This document shows, in pieces, positions 5,331-7,238 of a stretch of 7,238 nucleotides of DNA (its first letter is position 1; each line of letters starts with the position of its first letter). The notes under the pieces are model-generated. The model was not told the origin of the DNA and made no database searches. It saw only the letters and a program-made list of their open reading frames with translations. The DNA lies in NCBI GenBank assembly GCA_900551055.1, contig URUK01000060.1:1-7238 (forward strand), in the 5' to 3' direction. The position numbers were made by a program, and so were the translations under genes. The stretch is from an uncultured Prevotella sp. Its GTDB lineage: Bacteria > Bacteroidota > Bacteroidia > Bacteroidales > Bacteroidaceae.

Positions 5331-5562
5331 ACCCGTAGGCGGAATTATTTGCGCTCATCATGACAGCCGCTTACGGTTTGTTACATTTTAATGGCTTTTA
5401 TTTACTGTTTCCACGCGCTTCCGACGGGGCTGCAACTGGCATCCTTTTACCGTGTAAAAGATGGTCTTTTAAAAGACGAAAGGCCATGTCTTGCAGACCG
5501 AAAGGCCACCGTTTAAAACTGTAACAATCGCCGTACCTCTCAAAATAATTCCGCCAACGGGT
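5331..5562. mobile_element. 232-bp MITE-like element with 20-bp terminal inverted repeats
   Basis: The left end, ACCCGTAGGCGGAATTATTT (5331-5350), is the inverse of 5543-5562 with one mismatch. An exact 8-bp direct repeat flanks the pair. A subterminal inverted repeat, TTGTTACA-TTTTAA (5378-5391) against the inverse of 5513-5527, adds symmetry with a one-base gap. The interior has no reading frame of note but is full of hairpins, including CTTTTAC-CGT-GTAAAAG (5444-5460) and the perfect palindrome GTCTTTTAAAAGAC (5464-5477). It also has a direct repeat, AGACGAAAGGCCA and AGACCGAAAGGCCA (5474-5486 and 5495-5508). It carries no transposase, so it would be mobilised in trans. The ACC ends and 8-bp duplication may fit an IS982-like parent, but the family is not established. 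Confidence 0.85.
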
Positions 5563-5570
5563 AGTTATTC
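5563..5570. repeat. MITE target site duplication, right
   Basis: AGTTATTC is identical to 5323-5330. On the minus strand it reads GAATAACT, which contains the final Glu codon and TAA stop of the fimbrillin gene. Confidence 0.85.
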
Positions 5571-6533
5571 AGTTTCCAAGCTGCCACCATCTTGTGGTGT
5601 CCAAGGCGAAACAGTGATATTATTAACCGTCACTCTGTTCTCTCTTGTGATAGTTACCTCGTAGGTATAGGAATGGCCTGCACTCCAAACAATGTCCTTT
5701 GGTGCATAACACCTATATGAGCCCCTCTCATTGATGACAAGATAAGGAAACAAACTTTCCACTGTTTGCGGAATGACGAGTGCGGCGAAACTGGCGAGGG
5801 AAGTTTCGTTTCCGTCGGATGCAAGAGGTTGTGGACCGAGGCTGTAGGCCGTGATAGTCCCCATTGTGCTTCCCGGTGTCCAGTTGAGATAATTCTCGCT
5901 TATGTTGTCCGTACTCACCGTGCCGTTTATAACAATATTGTCCCTATCTCCTATCGTCACACTGACTTCATTACTTCCGTACACAGGGCCTACATTGCGG
6001 ACATGTACCACCACTTTTGCCACTTGATGGTAGAATTGAAGGGCAATTTCCTGCCGTCCGCTTACGGTTGCCTGCGCAAAGAGCAAGTCGCTTTTCGCAT
6101 AATTGTCGCCAGTTCCTTGATCTCTTTGCACAGACCATGAGTCGGAACGCTCTTCGCTGTTGTTACCATAATGCCAGGCACGGACAAGTTTGGTCTCGTT
6201 GTCGCTTAGCCAAGTAGATTGAGTGCCGCTCACAAAGGTCAGTTTGCCATCGGTATTGGCTGTGTAAATTCCTTTCTTGGCTTGCGTCCAGTCGGGAGTT
6301 GTCGTATTGTCGTAATTGTCTATAACCTCTACGATGACGGTTTCCGTACCTTCCCAACTGTTATCGGGGGTCGCCCGCGTACCGGTTGTCGTATCCGCCA
6401 TGACGGCAGTCAGCACCAACGGCTCGCCGTTTTCCGCAGGGCGTGTTTCGGTAAGGTCGTCATGCGAACAGGCGGATAGAATGCCTGCCAGCAAAAGGAA
6501 AATCATCCGTTTCAAGTCTGATAGTCGGTTCAT
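5565..6533 (-). CDS. Fimbrillin family lipoprotein (Mfa/FimA-like)
   Basis: From the ATG at 6533 the protein has 322 residues with a basic start (MNRLSDLKRM), a hydrophobic core and the lipobox LSAC (Cys22), followed by SHDD. An in-frame GTG at 6569 would only add 12 polar residues and is unlikely. Family hallmarks: GTRAT with Arg53, SDLLFAQA (148-155), the core strand IALQFYHQVAKVVVHV (163-178), FAALVIPQ near 249-256, AGHSYTYEVTI (285-295), and the C-terminal V-x-x-I-x-V-x-PW. The likely role is a pilin or fimbrial accessory subunit on the outer membrane surface. It follows another fimbrillin-like gene by 133 bp with no visible promoter. The stop codon lies within the MITE target duplication, so the protein is unaffected by the insertion. 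Confidence 0.88.
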   Translation of the reverse strand: MNRLSDLKRMIFLLLAGILSACSHDDLTETRPAENGEPLVLTAVMADTTTGTRATPDNSWEGTETVIVEVIDNYDNTTTPDWTQAKKGIYTANTDGKLTFVSGTQSTWLSDNETKLVRAWHYGNNSEERSDSWSVQRDQGTGDNYAKSDLLFAQATVSGRQEIALQFYHQVAKVVVHVRNVGPVYGSNEVSVTIGDRDNIVINGTVSTDNISENYLNWTPGSTMGTITAYSLGPQPLASDGNETSLASFAALVIPQTVESLFPYLVINERGSYRCYAPKDIVWSAGHSYTYEVTITRENRVTVNNITVSPWTPQDGGSLETE

Positions 6534-6666
6534 ATTACATGTATGTTTTATGTTCTGTCTTTGTGCCACCGGCGGCTGCGAAACCGCCAGCTACACCTTT
6601 TTGTTCAGGCATATCTCCGTGCTTGCGCAGGATGCACGGGATGGCTGTTGTTTCTTTTCACTGGAA
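6534..6666. other. 133-bp spacer between two fimbrillin-like genes
   Basis: No TAnnTTTG box is seen on the minus strand, so the two genes may be co-transcribed. A short hairpin, GGCGG (6571-6575) with CCGCC (6584-6588), lies in the middle and has no T-tract after it on the minus strand. Confidence 0.4.
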
Positions 6667-7236
6667 TCAGTTGATTATTATGTTGTCGCCGTCTGCTTCC
6701 TCCCATCCTTGGATGGTGCTGCCGTTCACGGTGATGCCGGTCTTGTGCAGGGTCACACTGAGGTTGTACTGCCGTCCGGCCACCCATTCGTTCTTCGCGT
6801 CTGTGTCGCCGGCATCGACATTGGCGGTAGTAAAATTAAGCTTCGCGCTGAACGACTGTCTTCCCGTAATGGTTGCCGTGATGGGCAGTGAGCTACTGAA
6901 CTCCTGTGGGAAGAGGATGAGCGTGTAGGAAACGGTTTCTGCTGCATCATCTTTTGACGAAGGCGCATTGTAGCCTGTTTCGGTGGTGTTTCCGGCAAAT
7001 GTCCAGCCCGTCGCCAAGTCATCGGCGGTCGAGGTTGTCCCGTCCGTCACGTTGAACGAACCGTTATTTCTGAAGCCGCCGAGCGACAGCACGGCATCCT
7101 GCACTTCCTGATAGCTCACACCATCGCCTTTTCGGATGGTCAGCACGAGCTTCACCATCTTGTGGGCGAAAATGAACTGTACGTTAACGTGAGTTCGGTA
7201 TAAGAAAACGATTGAAAAAGTTGTGGGAATGAAATA
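6667..7236 (-). CDS. Fimbrillin family protein, C-terminal part (5' end outside window)
   Basis: The frame is open from the window edge to the TGA at 6669-6667, about 189 residues. Fimbrillin marks are clear: VNVQFIFAHKMVKLVLTIRK around the ATG at 7158, ILFPQEFSSSLPITATI, WVAGRQYNLSVTLHKTGITVNG and a C-terminal IQGW. This is the second half of the usual fold; the lipoprotein signal and N-terminal domain must lie beyond 7238. The ATG at 7158 is internal to a conserved strand and is not a plausible start. The first 16 residues (YFIPTTFSIVFLYRTH) are unusually hydrophobic for this place in the family, so a frameshift near 7185-7200 cannot be excluded. It leads the other fimbrillin genes in transcription order. 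Confidence 0.75.
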   Translation of the reverse strand, partial: YFIPTTFSIVFLYRTHVNVQFIFAHKMVKLVLTIRKGDGVSYQEVQDAVLSLGGFRNNGSFNVTDGTTSTADDLATGWTFAGNTTETGYNAPSSKDDAAETVSYTLILFPQEFSSSLPITATITGRQSFSAKLNFTTANVDAGDTDAKNEWVAGRQYNLSVTLHKTGITVNGSTIQGWEEADGDNIIIN

Positions 7237-7238
7237 TT

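Noticed and set aside
4569..5363. 264-codon plus-strand open frame
   Set aside because: It runs across the small-protein pair, repeats and the amidase relict, and its product has no recognisable domain, so it is taken as chance.
6534..6569. GTG start 12 codons upstream for the 5565-6533 fimbrillin gene
   Set aside because: The added residues are polar and would spoil the lipoprotein signal peptide; the ATG at 6533 gives a normal one.
6571..6588. GGCGG/CCGCC hairpin as a terminator between fimbrillin-like genes
   Set aside because: The stem is only 5 bp with an 8-base loop and no T-run follows on the minus strand.
6316..6928. Overlapping plus-strand frames opposite the two fimbrillin-like genes
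   Set aside because: They are antisense to genes with clear family motifs and show no independent coding signals.

Overview
The window looks like a chromosomal accessory region of a gut-type Bacteroidales bacterium (Bacteroides, Phocaeicola or Parabacteroides-like; the genus cannot be fixed from the sequence). The reasons are four fimbrillin-type (Mfa/FimA-like) proteins, lipoprotein signal peptides followed by acidic residues after the Cys, a GLUG-repeat protein, Bacteroidales-type -7 boxes (TAnnTTTG) and A-rich ribosome-binding regions. Every gene I can support lies on the minus strand, so the biological order runs from right to left.

Right part (7238 to 5565): the C-terminal part of one fimbrillin-like protein, cut by the window edge, then a complete fimbrillin-like lipoprotein. 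Its stop codon lies inside an 8-bp target duplication created by a 232-bp non-autonomous transposable element (MITE, 5331-5562). Beyond the MITE is a decayed N-terminal fragment of an amidase_3-type N-acetylmuramoyl-L-alanine amidase (5173-5276).

Middle (5165 to 4380): a DUF4160/DUF2442 small-protein pair with its own -7 box, of a kind often suspected to be toxin-antitoxin-like. It is bracketed by a short inverted repeat and by two G-rich hairpin repeats, one of which has a G-quadruplex pattern.

Left-centre (4289 to 847): a tight three-gene lipoprotein operon with gaps of 15 and 26 bp. It encodes a fimbrillin-like lipoprotein, a fimbrillin/GLUG fusion lipoprotein and a DUF3089 alpha/beta-hydrolase lipoprotein. 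A reasonable inference is a surface adhesin or pilus module with a surface hydrolase, whose operon was split by the small-protein cassette, the MITE and amidase decay.

Left end (846 to 1): about 700 bp without a gene. It holds an internally deleted second copy of the DUF2442/DUF4160 locus (726-808), two 55-bp repeats with nested dyad symmetry (211-265, 669-723), a terminator-like hairpin and a possible small-RNA promoter with hairpins. It ends in the N-terminal part of an XRE-type regulator with an operator-like palindrome in front. The unusual part of the window is this layered, repeat-rich noncoding DNA around the small-protein pair and the MITE, together with the fimbrillin/GLUG/hydrolase operon.
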